38,764 nucleotides of DNA from Paenibacillus taihuensis (GTDB lineage Bacteria > Bacillota > Bacilli > Paenibacillales > Paenibacillaceae): contig NZ_QTTN01000054.1 in the NCBI RefSeq assembly GCF_003386535.1, forward strand, positions 1 to 38,764, read 5' to 3'. A program made the position numbers and the translations under genes. Position 1 is the first letter of the stretch, and each line of letters begins with the position of its first letter. Below, piece after piece: positions 25,601 through 33,799 of this stretch. The notes under the pieces were generated by a model. The model had not been told where the DNA came from. It saw nothing but the letters and a program-made list of their open reading frames with translations, and searched no databases.

Positions 25601-25634
25601 AACAGCAAAAAGCTGCCGTCACATCGGCAGCTTT
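25601..25634 (-). terminator. Terminator of the hxlR-type gene
   Basis: On the minus strand AAAGCTGCCG (25625-25634) pairs perfectly with CGGCAGCTTT (25609-25618), followed by a T-rich tail. It overlaps the stop codon of the regulator gene. Confidence 0.8.
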
Positions 25635-25941
25635 AACACCAATTCTCTCCCCAATCCTGGATCGACTGGATAACGGGTTCTAGTCCCCGCCCTTTCTCCG
25701 TTAACTCATATTCAATCCGAACTGGCATCTCCGGATAGACATTTCGTTTAATGATATCGCAATGTTCAAGCTCTTTCATCCGGTCGGTCAGCATCTTGTC
25801 GCTCATCTCCGGAATTTGCTCTTTCATCTCTTTAAACCGCTTCGGCCCACCTAGTAGAACGCGTACAATCATGCCGGTCCATTTCTTGCCTAGTAACTCA
25901 GTTGCACATTCGTACTTTGGGCACATTTTGGAATAATCCAC
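25633..25941 (-). CDS. HxlR family winged-helix regulator
   Basis: This 102-residue protein has the HxlR/MarR-like pattern: CPKYECATELLGKKWTGMIVRVL, then GPKRFKEMKEQIPEMSDKMLTDRMKELE and a wing ending in YELTEKGRGL, with the tail VIQSIQDWGENWC. The conserved Cys near the N-terminus is a redox or electrophile sensor in some relatives; this is not established here. The likely start is GTG behind GAGGGGTG. It is divergent from the DUF695/RraB gene at 26206; its targets are unknown. Confidence 0.9.
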   Translation of the reverse strand: MDYSKMCPKYECATELLGKKWTGMIVRVLLGGPKRFKEMKEQIPEMSDKMLTDRMKELEHCDIIKRNVYPEMPVRIEYELTEKGRGLEPVIQSIQDWGENWC

Positions 25942-26070
25942 GTTATCACCCCTCTTTCACTTGTTCTTATTGTAGCACATGACCCTCTAAAAGGGCAGTG
26001 GTTATTCGACATGACAGCCAAAATACTTGCTATTAAATATTAACTTTATTTTAGTGAGTTATACACTTCA

Positions 26071-26105
26071 GTCAAATTTTGACACGACTCTCGAATTCGA
26101 GTCGT
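26071..26105. promoter_or_regulatory. Two adjacent palindromes between divergent hxlR and DUF695 genes
   Basis: GTCAAATTTTGAC (26071-26083) is a palindrome with 6-bp arms. It is followed at once by 26084-26105, with ACGACT/AGTCGT arms around CGAATTCG. No T run follows, so an operator role is more likely than a terminator. Confidence 0.45.
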
Positions 26106-26205
26106 CTTGAACCGAAATATAACCTAGTATGTTAGGAGCATACCCGTTATAATACAGGTTGGACGAGCAGTCTTCTTTATTTTTAACACATGCCTGGGGT
26201 GCACG

Positions 26206-27042
26206 ATGACAGACAACTGGGGTTTTTATGAACGCCGATCAGCATCAGAGCATATGCGCGTTCTGATCAACATTGGCTACAAGGGCGCATATCCGCTTAA
26301 GGATTATGCCGAATTATTATCCATTACGATTAATTTGTATCCGGTCCGTGCGAATAACCGCACGACTCGGAATTTTGTTAAGGAACTGGAGCAGCTGGAG
26401 TCGAAGCTGGAACACTGGCTGAGCCAGACTTCGGATGCGATTTACATCGGGCGAATTAACGCTGCGAGACGGCTTGAGTTTTATTATTTTCTGGACAGCA
26501 GCCGCTTCAATGATCAAGAGCTGAATGACTGGCTGGAACACAATTGGCCATATCGTGCACAAGTGTACCGCAAGCCAGATCCGGAATGGTCCTTCTATAC
26601 GTTTATGCTGCCAGACGCGCTAGAGGAATTATTTATTCATAATGCGCAGATGATTTATGCACTTATTCATAAAGGTGACGATATCGGGCAGCCGCGCAAT
26701 GTGTACCATTGGCTGCTGTTTCGGGAGGACGTGGACCGGCGGGAAATTGTACCGATGCTGGAGAAGCGAGGCTACGTCATTGAGAAGGAGAGGGAGGGGC
26801 GGACGGATCAAGGCTATCCTTATCCGCTCGTCGTTAGCCGCTTCGAGGATGTGCGGCTTGATACGGTCAATGAGCGGGTGCGCGAAATTCACGGTTTGAT
26901 TGAAGGGAGCGGAGGCCGCTATGACGGCTGGGGCTCTGTGATGAAGCTGTCGACGTTTAACCGGATGCGCCGCTCCGTCAAGCGTTCTCTTGAGTCCGTG
27001 GAAGCGGCAGTACGACGTATGCTTCCACGGCGCGACGCATAG
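26206..27042 (+). CDS. DUF695 and RraB-like two-domain protein
   Basis: This 278-residue cytoplasmic protein appears to join an N-terminal DUF695-like domain (about 1-140; begins WGFYERR, later YIGRINAARRLEFYYFLDS and YRAQVYRKPDPEWSFY) to a C-terminal RraB-like domain (about 160-255; LLFREDVDRREIVPMLEKRGY and GGRYDGWGSVM). RraB inhibits RNase E in enterobacteria; most Bacillota lack that enzyme, so the role here is unknown. GGGGTG lies shortly before the ATG. The last 25 residues are Arg-rich. Confidence 0.75.
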   Translation: MTDNWGFYERRSASEHMRVLINIGYKGAYPLKDYAELLSITINLYPVRANNRTTRNFVKELEQLESKLEHWLSQTSDAIYIGRINAARRLEFYYFLDSSRFNDQELNDWLEHNWPYRAQVYRKPDPEWSFYTFMLPDALEELFIHNAQMIYALIHKGDDIGQPRNVYHWLLFREDVDRREIVPMLEKRGYVIEKEREGRTDQGYPYPLVVSRFEDVRLDTVNERVREIHGLIEGSGGRYDGWGSVMKLSTFNRMRRSVKRSLESVEAAVRRMLPRRDA

Positions 27043-27064
27043 CGTTAAGCGTAACCGCACACAG

Positions 27065-27928
27065 CTATAACCGAATAAGGATGAGGCCGGCAATCGTCAT
27101 GACAAAAGCAAGCCACTGCTTCGCGCTCAGCCGTTCCCGATAGAGCACAATTGCACCTGCGGCGACGACGAGACTGTTGGCGGAGAAGATGGGGCCAGCA
27201 ATGCTAGCCTGTCCCGTCTCCAGTGAAATCGCATAGAGCTGCAGCCCGCCATACGAGAAAAGTCCGGCGAGGATGCCCCAGCGCATCCCGATTGCACTCG
27301 GACTCGTGCGGCGGTTCGCAGGCAGCTTCTCTTTCCAAGCGGCCCAAGCGAACCACAGAATGGACAAGCTGTACGCCACGAATAGAATCGGTGCGCTCTC
27401 AAGTCCGAGCTCATCGGTTACTTTCAAGCCGCCATTGCGGATCGCGAACAGCACGATGCTGACGCCGACGTAGAAATACCACTGCGATTGAATCCGGGCA
27501 TCCGCAGCCCTGCCTCTGACCGACACGAGTACGACTGCGATTAGCAGCAGAAGAACGCCGCCAAGCTCGGTACCGCTAAGCGGTTCATCATACACGAGCA
27601 TGCCGAGTCCGATGACGAGTATAATGTTCATATTTGTCAGCGGAGAGGTGAGACTGGCTGGACCGCATTCCAGCGCCTTCATGAATAAGGCATTGCCAAG
27701 CGCTGAACCTGCGCCAATTAGCAGGCCTGCGAGCCATACGCGGGGGTCGCCAAGCGATGCCGCCAAAGTATGTTCCACGGCGGCATGAATACCGAAGCCG
27801 CAAGTGCCTGATATGTATAGTCCCAGCAGCAGATAAGCGGAAGAGCCGTTCTGCATTTGGGACACTTTCATCCACCAGCCCGCCAGTCCGAACAGAATAG
27901 CGCTGCCGATGGCTGCTGCAAACCACAT
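27065..27928 (-). CDS. EamA/DMT family transporter
   Basis: This membrane protein of about 287 residues has some ten predicted helices in two similar halves, as in EamA (drug/metabolite) transporters; the second half ends with SIAGPIFSANSLVVAAGAIVLYRERLSAKQW, typical of the family. The open frame extends to an ATG at 27955, but that codon has no ribosome binding site. The inner ATG at 27928 has GGTGG six bases upstream and gives a usual N-terminus that enters the first helix at once (MWFAAAIGSAILFGLAG). The substrate is unknown. The convergent DUF695/RraB gene ends 22 bp away. Confidence 0.85.
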   Translation of the reverse strand: MWFAAAIGSAILFGLAGWWMKVSQMQNGSSAYLLLGLYISGTCGFGIHAAVEHTLAASLGDPRVWLAGLLIGAGSALGNALFMKALECGPASLTSPLTNMNIILVIGLGMLVYDEPLSGTELGGVLLLLIAVVLVSVRGRAADARIQSQWYFYVGVSIVLFAIRNGGLKVTDELGLESAPILFVAYSLSILWFAWAAWKEKLPANRRTSPSAIGMRWGILAGLFSYGGLQLYAISLETGQASIAGPIFSANSLVVAAGAIVLYRERLSAKQWLAFVMTIAGLILIRL

Positions 27929-28009
27929 CGCTAGCCACCAACTTCTCGAGTACATGATCGAAATTTGTTACACAATTGAAATGTTCCTGTTACGTGCCCA
28001 TTACAATCG

Positions 28010-28042
28010 GGGGGTACTATAATAAACAAGACCCCCTTTTTT
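28010..28042 (+). terminator. Plus-strand hairpin with T6 tail
   Basis: GGGGGT (28010-28015) pairs with ACCCCC (28031-28036) across a 15-nt loop containing TATAAT, followed by T6. No plus-strand gene lies just upstream, so what it would end is unclear. Confidence 0.4.
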
Positions 28043-28055
28043 ATAATATAAATTC

Positions 28056-28085
28056 GGACCTGCGCTTCGCAGGTCCACTTTTTTT
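28056..28085. terminator. Terminator after the histidinol-phosphatase gene
   Basis: GGACCTGCG (28056-28064) pairs perfectly with CGCAGGTCC (28068-28076). A T7 run follows on the plus strand and AT-rich sequence on the minus strand. As the only hairpin just after the leftward gene, it probably ends that gene. Confidence 0.6.
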
Positions 28086-28089
28086 ACCC

Positions 28090-28899
28090 TTATAGTGGGA
28101 CAACGACCGGTTGCTTCTGCTTGTAATACACCCACTGCTTAAAGCCGATTTCCTTTAAGCGCTTCGCAACAAGCTCCCATTCGTCGCCGACCCGGCTAGG
28201 GCGGTGCGCATCAGATCCGAACGTCACGGACACACCGTAATGCAGAGCACGCTCCAGAATTGCATCAGAAGGGTACCAGCCGCCTACATCTTTCGTTGAA
28301 CCGGAGGTGTTGATCTCAATGGATACGCCGCTCTCGCCAATCGCTTGCAGCGTCTCATCGATGGCATCATCCGTGCGAATCGCCGAGAATGCCGGATAGT
28401 AGCCTTTCATCGCATCGATATGGCCGAGAATTTGGAACATGCCGCTTCGTGCAGATTGCTTAATGAGATCGTAATATTCGAGCTTCTGCTTCACTTGCTG
28501 CTCTTCGGACTGGCCTTTCCAACGGTTTCGGTTGAAGATGCTGACCCCGCCTGAACGATGCACCGAACCGATGATGTAATCGAACGGATACCCCTCATAA
28601 ATATCGCCATACAGCTTCGCATGCTCGGGGAAGAAGTCTGACTCGACACCAAGCAGCACGTCGATTTTACCCTCGTACTTTGCTTTTAGCCGCAGCACCT
28701 CGTCGATATAATTCGCGAACTCGCTCTTCGCCATCGCGATGCCAGGGTTCTCTTGATCCTGCTTGCTGCCAAAATAAGGGGAATGATCGGATATCCCAAT
28801 AACGCCGAGGCCTTCACGAATGCCGGCCTGAATGTAATCCTCGATGTTGCCGTCCGCATGTCCGCATCTGAAATGATGCGTATGTAGATCGAACTTCAA
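28090..28899 (-). CDS. Histidinol-phosphatase, PHP family
   Basis: This 269-residue PHP-domain phosphatase (HisK/HisJ type) should remove phosphate from L-histidinol phosphate, a late step of histidine synthesis. Metal-binding motifs are present in order: DLHTHHFRCGHADG at residues 4-17, SDHSPY, GVESDFF, GSVHRSGG, LGHIDAMK, INTSG and FGSDAHRP. The start is TTG with AAGGAGGG upstream. It lies 24 bp after a lysR gene on the same strand. Other PHP phosphoesterase activities cannot be fully excluded because it stands outside a his operon. Confidence 0.87.
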   Translation of the reverse strand: MKFDLHTHHFRCGHADGNIEDYIQAGIREGLGVIGISDHSPYFGSKQDQENPGIAMAKSEFANYIDEVLRLKAKYEGKIDVLLGVESDFFPEHAKLYGDIYEGYPFDYIIGSVHRSGGVSIFNRNRWKGQSEEQQVKQKLEYYDLIKQSARSGMFQILGHIDAMKGYYPAFSAIRTDDAIDETLQAIGESGVSIEINTSGSTKDVGGWYPSDAILERALHYGVSVTFGSDAHRPSRVGDEWELVAKRLKEIGFKQWVYYKQKQPVVVPL

Positions 28900-28923
28900 A
28901 CGAAATCCCTCCTTGGATATCAG

Positions 28924-29832
28924 CTACTCGCTGCTTATGAATTGATCTTCGGGCATCCCTTTCAAATCGCTTAGAAACTGCTGCATCGCTGAGTTAATGT
29001 AACGGCCCGACTTATAGACGAGGCCGACGGGATGGCTCATGTCAAATTCATTCACTTTAATGCGGTTCAAGGTGCCTAACCGGACTTCGTTGTCTATCGA
29101 CAGCTTGGAGACAACGGCAGCGCCGAGGTTGATCTCGACCATCCGCTTCACTTCCTCGCTGCTCGACAGCTCCATGACGATGTTCGGCTGCAGGTTGAAT
29201 TTGCGGAAGATTTGATCCAGAAATCTCCGTCCTAATGTATCCGGAGAGAGCATAATCATGGGAATGTCCTTCAATGATTCTACAGTAGTATGCTTCAAAT
29301 GAGCGAGCGGATGCTCGGGCGCAACGACCAGCTCGTACGTGTCATAGTAGAGAATGGACGACTCCAGATTCGGATTGCGTTCGCGCTCGGATAGATACGT
29401 AATGCCGATGTCCACGGAACCGTTCTCGACACTCGACATGACCCCGGAAGAAGGCATGGAGTGGATCGTCGTTTTGATAAGCGGAAATTGGTTTTGAAAA
29501 TAAGACAGCACGCGCGGCAAAATTTGAATCGCAATCGACGATGTCGTTCCAAGCACAATATGTCCTTGGGGCGTTTGGCTCAAATCGGACAGCTTCTGCT
29601 TCAAGTCCTCGACGATCGATAATATTTTTTCGGCATGCTCGAGAAACACTTGACCGCGGTCGGTTAGCGTAACAGGCTGATTCCGATCGATTAGAACCGT
29701 TTTAAACTCATCCTCGAGGCTCTTTATTTGTGCGGAAACAGCAGGCTGCGTGAGATTGAGCAGTTCACCTGCTTTACGAAAGCTCATCGTTCGTGAGATC
29801 GTTAGCAGCGTCTCAAGCTGGTTAATGTTCAC
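28924..29832 (-). CDS. LysR family transcriptional regulator
   Basis: This 302-residue protein has a LysR helix-turn-helix (MSFRKAGELLNLTQPAVSAQ at residues 16-35, then IKSLEDEFKTVLIDR) and an effector-binding domain (LGTTSSIAIQILPRVL onward). It starts with GTG behind AGGGAGG. It is 24 bp upstream of the histidinol-phosphatase gene, probably in one transcript, and divergent from the UMF1-type transporter at 30029, a possible target. The effector is unknown. Confidence 0.9.
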   Translation of the reverse strand: MNINQLETLLTISRTMSFRKAGELLNLTQPAVSAQIKSLEDEFKTVLIDRNQPVTLTDRGQVFLEHAEKILSIVEDLKQKLSDLSQTPQGHIVLGTTSSIAIQILPRVLSYFQNQFPLIKTTIHSMPSSGVMSSVENGSVDIGITYLSERERNPNLESSILYYDTYELVVAPEHPLAHLKHTTVESLKDIPMIMLSPDTLGRRFLDQIFRKFNLQPNIVMELSSSEEVKRMVEINLGAAVVSKLSIDNEVRLGTLNRIKVNEFDMSHPVGLVYKSGRYINSAMQQFLSDLKGMPEDQFISSE

Positions 29833-30028
29833 GGAATCCCTCCCTAGCGATCAAAGATTTTTATCACGGTCATGATTGATTATAAAGGAAAAACTTGCGA
29901 ACAGCAAAAGGTACCCATGATGAGGTTGATCGCAGCTTTAATGGAATAAAGCGAGAAAGCAGGAACTTCCTATTACATTGTCGAATGGTGTAGTTGCCCG
30001 GAAGAAGCCCTAAAGGAGCGATTAAACA

Positions 30029-31300
30029 ATGAATACGAAAGCCGTACGCAGTTGGATTATGTATGATTGGGCGAATTCCGCTTTTGCCACGACCGTAATG
30101 GCCGCGGTGATGCCCGTCTTTTACAAGACTGTGGCTGGTGCTAATTTGGCTGGAAATACTGCTGAGAACTACTGGGGATACACACAGACGATCGCGATGA
30201 TATTCGTAGCGCTGCTATGTCCGGTCATGGGCGCGATTGCTGACTTTGCTGGTTCCAAGGTGAAATTTCTGTCGATCTTCATGCTCATTGGTTCAGTTGC
30301 GACCATTGCGATGGGGCTGATTGGTGAGGATGATTGGTTGTTTGCATCCATTCTTGTTGTGATCGGGACGATTGGGTTCGCCGCATCAAACACGTTCTAT
30401 GATGGACTCCTTACCGAGGTGTCTACGCCGGCTACGCTCAATTCGATCAGTAATAAAGGGTATGCGATGGGGTACTTAGGCGGCGGACTGCTGCTGCTTG
30501 TAAACTTAATCATGATTGAAGGCTGGGAGAAGCTTGGTTTTCCGAGCAAAACGCTGGCTACGCAAATCGTGTTCGTCACAGTCGGTATCTGGTGGATCGT
30601 CTTCTCATTGCCTATTATCCGGAACGTCAAGGAGACGGCTCAAGGAAAGGCTGCAGGGATCGGAGATGCGATCAGCCGCGGCATGAAGCGGATCGGTTCA
30701 ACGATTCGTACGCTGAAGCAATACCCGGAGCTGCTTAAGTATATGGCTTCATTCTGGTTTTTCAACGACGGAATCAATACCGTTATCGTCATGGCGACGA
30801 TCTATGGAGCCGGTATTGGCATTGAGACAAGTGATCTCATTGCTGCGCTGCTCATTACGCAGTTTGTCGGTTATCCATGTACGCTCCTATTTATTAAAGT
30901 GGCAGCCCGAGTAGGCGAGAAAAAATCGCTCTATGGCTCCTTGCTAGTTTATGTGTTAATCGTTATACTTGGATTTTTCATGACGAGTGCGCTTCATTTC
31001 TACTTGCTTGCAGTGCTTGTCGGCGTCGTGCAAGGCGGCAGCCAGGCGACAGCGAGATCGCTCTACGCGACGCTTGTTCCGCCCTCGAAGTCAGCGGAAT
31101 TTTTCGGTTTCTTAAGCTTGTCGAGCAAGTTCGCCGCGGTGGCTGGTCCGGCCGTATTCTCCGTCGTCGGCAGTATTACCGGATCTAGCAGACTCGGTAT
31201 TCTGGCGCTGCTGGCGTTCTTCATCATCGGCATCATCATCCTTGTTTATGTGAATTTGGATAAAGGACGACAAGAAGCAATCGCGTTGGAGCACAACTAA
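30029..31300 (+). CDS. MFS transporter, UMF1 (Atg22-like) family
   Basis: This 423-residue membrane protein has about twelve helices and the family signature SWIMYDWANSAFATTV at its start, followed by GYTQTIAMIFVALLCPVMGAIAD and a second-half repeat. Related proteins are annotated as vacuolar amino-acid effluxers in fungi; bacterial substrates are unknown. AAGGAGCG lies before the ATG. It diverges from a lysR gene 196 bp away. Confidence 0.9.
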   Translation: MNTKAVRSWIMYDWANSAFATTVMAAVMPVFYKTVAGANLAGNTAENYWGYTQTIAMIFVALLCPVMGAIADFAGSKVKFLSIFMLIGSVATIAMGLIGEDDWLFASILVVIGTIGFAASNTFYDGLLTEVSTPATLNSISNKGYAMGYLGGGLLLLVNLIMIEGWEKLGFPSKTLATQIVFVTVGIWWIVFSLPIIRNVKETAQGKAAGIGDAISRGMKRIGSTIRTLKQYPELLKYMASFWFFNDGINTVIVMATIYGAGIGIETSDLIAALLITQFVGYPCTLLFIKVAARVGEKKSLYGSLLVYVLIVILGFFMTSALHFYLLAVLVGVVQGGSQATARSLYATLVPPSKSAEFFGFLSLSSKFAAVAGPAVFSVVGSITGSSRLGILALLAFFIIGIIILVYVNLDKGRQEAIALEHN

Positions 31301-31373
31301 CAATCAGGCGAGTTAGGCGAGTAGAAAACCGTAAGGAGCAGCAGCTTTGTCAGTCACGATGTAGGAGGCAAGT

Positions 31374-32021
31374 ATGAAAGGAACAACACATTTGGCGATC
31401 GGAGCAGCAATTGGGGTAGCAGCGGCAGCGACGCATCCCATCACGCCGAAGAACGTGGCTGTATTTATGATCGTCGCAGCATTCTCTGCGCTCAGCGCGG
31501 ATCTCGACGGCACGAACATGCTTAGCGGTAAGCTGAGCAAGGCAGCAAGGCTCATTCGGGAGCTCATGCTGTGGGGCGGAATTGTTATGACCGGCGCCGC
31601 GGTGTATCTGTATGCAGTACGCGGCAGTTTCTATCCGCTATACGCAGCGGGATCGGCTGCAGTTCTGCTGTTAGGCATGTTATCCCGGAATGGCGCGATA
31701 CGCAATGCGCTGGTCAGCGCCATCGGCGGTGTTCTGCTGTACACCGGGTTCATGGTGCAAATGAACTGGCTCATGGGACTAGGCGTGTACATCGCGTGGG
31801 TACCATGGCTAAACCATCGCGGACTTACTCATACGGTGTGGGCGGTCATTGCATGGGGAGCGATCGGCTGGGGACTTGAGCAGCAGATCGGCATTCCAGG
31901 CGTTGCCTATACGGCCGTATGCGGCTACGTCTCTCATCTTGTAGCGGATACATTAACGCCAAGCGGCGTCAAATGGCTGTATCCGCTGACGAAGAAAACG
32001 TTCAAGCTGCCGTTTTTCTAA
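31374..32021 (+). CDS. YdjM/DUF457-like membrane-bound metal-dependent hydrolase
   Basis: This 215-residue membrane protein fits the YdjM (DUF457) family, annotated as metal-dependent hydrolases. Likely metal ligands lie in THLAIGAAIG (His6), ALSADLDG (about 39-46), HRGLTHT and SHLVADTLTPSGV. Four or five hydrophobic segments are seen. AGGAGG lies about seven bases before the ATG. It follows the MFS gene by 73 bp. The reaction is not known. Confidence 0.85.
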   Translation: MKGTTHLAIGAAIGVAAAATHPITPKNVAVFMIVAAFSALSADLDGTNMLSGKLSKAARLIRELMLWGGIVMTGAAVYLYAVRGSFYPLYAAGSAAVLLLGMLSRNGAIRNALVSAIGGVLLYTGFMVQMNWLMGLGVYIAWVPWLNHRGLTHTVWAVIAWGAIGWGLEQQIGIPGVAYTAVCGYVSHLVADTLTPSGVKWLYPLTKKTFKLPFF

Positions 32022-32038
32022 AAACAGGGCGCAATAAG

Positions 32039-32090
32039 AAGAGGCTCCCCAGGTCCGTACATCGAAACCCGGGAGAGCCTCTTTGTTATT
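32039..32090. terminator. Convergent terminator between ydjM-like gene and corA
   Basis: AAGAGGCTCCC (32039-32049) pairs with 32071-32083 with a two-base bulge across about 20 nt, followed on the plus strand by TTGTTATT. Confidence 0.7.
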
Positions 32091-32126
32091 ATCATCGCGT
32101 TATCGTCGCGTATCGTCAAGTTATCG

Positions 32127-33068
32127 TTATAGCCAATCCTTCTTGCGGAATACGTAGAACATTCCGAACCCGAGCAGCAGCATGAACGTCAGCAGCATGT
32201 AGGAGCCGCCGTGCAAATGCAGGCCGGGAATGTAGTCAAAGTTCATCCCATAAATGCCTGTAATGAAGGTCAGAGGCATGAATATCGTCGTCAGCGCCGT
32301 AAACACGCGCATGATTTCGTTCGCGCGGTTCGCAACCGAGGACTGATAAGCCTCTCGTAAGTTGCCCATGAGATCGCGGTACGTATCGAAGGTCTCGGCG
32401 ATCTTCACGGCATTCTCATAGATGTCGCTGAAGTACTTCTGCAGCTCGCCATCAATGAGCTTCAGATCCTTTTTGTTCAGCTTCGCGATTAGTTCCTTCT
32501 GTGGACCCAGTACCTTCTTCAGCCACAGAATCTCCGAGCGAAGACCGATGATTTCATTCAGATGCGACTTCTTCGTGTGCACCAGAATGTCTTCCTCCAA
32601 GCTCTCGATGCGCACTTCAATTCGGTCGCCTACGAGGAAGTAGTTGTCGACCACAAGATCGACGAGGTGATACAGGAAACGGTCAGGACGGCTGACCTGT
32701 TCCTCCAGCAGAATCGGCTTCAGCGCACGCAGCTCGTTGATCTTCTGCTTCGTAACGGTAATGATATAATGCTGCCCTAAGAAAATGTTCAAGGCACGCA
32801 GAAAAATTTCTTCATCATCAAATCGGATGCTGTTTATAACGATAAAATAATGGCCTTCATGCTCATGAATTTCAATCTTCGGCCGCTGCTCTTCTTCGCT
32901 CAAACAGTCCTCGACGGCCAGTTCATGCAAAGCGAACAGCGGTTGAAGCACAGCAAGATCATCCACATCCGCGTCAATCCAATAGAAGCCCTCGGTTGGC
33001 GGGTAGACTGCTTGCTCGATGTCGTCAATCGGTGTAAAAACACCTTGGTTTACAAGACGAATTTTCAT
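32127..33068 (-). CDS. corA: Magnesium/cobalt transporter CorA
   Basis: This protein of about 313 residues is a CorA-type divalent cation channel. The large N-terminal cytoplasmic domain is followed by two C-terminal helices; the pore motif YGMN lies at about 273-276 with FDYIPGLH following and a basic end KKDWL. The start at 33068 has GAGGAGG seven bases upstream; an upstream in-frame start at 33101 is less likely because it lies before that site. No M-box riboswitch was recognised in the leader. Confidence 0.92.
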   Translation of the reverse strand: MKIRLVNQGVFTPIDDIEQAVYPPTEGFYWIDADVDDLAVLQPLFALHELAVEDCLSEEEQRPKIEIHEHEGHYFIVINSIRFDDEEIFLRALNIFLGQHYIITVTKQKINELRALKPILLEEQVSRPDRFLYHLVDLVVDNYFLVGDRIEVRIESLEEDILVHTKKSHLNEIIGLRSEILWLKKVLGPQKELIAKLNKKDLKLIDGELQKYFSDIYENAVKIAETFDTYRDLMGNLREAYQSSVANRANEIMRVFTALTTIFMPLTFITGIYGMNFDYIPGLHLHGGSYMLLTFMLLLGFGMFYVFRKKDWL

Positions 33069-33182
33069 CCGCGTTCCTCCTCTCATCACGTTGTTACACA
33101 TTCCCGGATGCCGGCAAGAGGAAATAGAACGGGCCTAACGTCAAGCAACCCATGTTCGCGTAACCTGCTTACAATGAATGTA

Positions 33183-33299
33183 TCAAATAACGGCAGGGGT
33201 GCAGGTGCGAATATGGTCGGCCTGTGTACGGTCCGATGCGCTATGTCCTCTAAACTGGTTATCAATGCGGTTGTCCGCAGGCCTCGGGTCGCCTTCCAT
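33183..33299 (-). CDS. Possible 38-residue ORF upstream of corA
   Basis: An ATG at 33299 preceded by AAGGGGTG opens 38 codons beginning MEGDPRPADNRIDNQFRG. The peptide is hydrophilic and matches no family I know. It lies in the gap before corA on the same strand. It may be a chance frame. Confidence 0.25.
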   Translation of the reverse strand: MEGDPRPADNRIDNQFRGHSASDRTQADHIRTCTPAVI

Positions 33300-33527
33300 A
33301 ATCGTAAACACCCCTTTAAGCACGTTTTGGTTGATTAGTTTGGAATCGAGTGATTTTTAGTGTACATTAACCCATAAAATGTGCATTATAATCACGCAAT
33401 TCTTGTCTAGTATACTCCGACAGTGTCATTCCATACAAGCAGAAAGTAACGATGCTTTCTACGTTATACCATATGCCGCGAAAAGCCCGTGGTTACGCGG
33501 GTTTCGCCCATGATTGAGAGGTGCTTC

Positions 33528-33556
33528 TTGACGCGGAAACGCGAATCATTTAAAGT
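33528..33556 (+). promoter_or_regulatory. Promoter of the metAA operon
   Basis: TTGACG (33528-33533) is followed after 17 bp by TAAAGT (33551-33556), about 38 bp before the first base of the SAM riboswitch. Confidence 0.5.
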
Positions 33557-33593
33557 ATGAAATAAGATTAATTTCAACTGAATAAGTTAGCTT

Positions 33594-33699
33594 TCTTATC
33601 AAGAGCAGGCGGAGGGACTAGCCCGATGAAGCCCGGCAACCGGCGTGAATACGCACGGTGCTAATTCTTGCGGAAACGTACAGTTTCTGAGAGATGAGA
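33594..33699 (+). promoter_or_regulatory. SAM-I (S-box) riboswitch
   Basis: The S-box consensus is clear: CTTATCAAGAGCAGG at the start, GGAGGGACTAGCCCGATGA, AGCCCGGCAACC, and GATGAG closing the P1 stem with the first CTTATC. A terminator follows at 33724. In the known mechanism, SAM binding stabilises the aptamer and lets the terminator form, so metAA-metI-metC are made when SAM is low. Confidence 0.96.
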
Positions 33700-33723
33700 G
33701 GCGCATGAACGATGACAAGTTAT

Positions 33724-33753
33724 GCCCCTCTCTGCCAGAGAGGGGCTTTTTTT
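33724..33753 (+). terminator. Terminator of the SAM riboswitch
   Basis: GCCCCTCTCT (33724-33733) pairs with AGAGAGGGGC (33737-33746), followed by T7. It is the expression platform ahead of metAA. Confidence 0.93.
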
Positions 33754-33799
33754 CATGCCTCCTTCTCCAAGAAATGACCAACAGACAGGAGAGAGAATT

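Larger units (their letters stand above)
25125..25632. other. Gene-free stretch after sdhB with hairpin repeats
   Basis: No credible gene was found; several overlapping open frames on both strands arise from the repeats. It holds two copies of a hairpin element (25167-25388), a small hairpin at 25261-25277 and two terminators. Confidence 0.65.

Noticed and set aside
32850..33338. Plus-strand frame of 162 codons opposite the start of corA
   Set aside because: Mostly antisense to corA; no ribosome binding site.
33479..33508. Hairpin GCGAAA...TTTCGC upstream of the met promoter
   Set aside because: No T run and imperfect pairing; too weak to call a terminator without other support.
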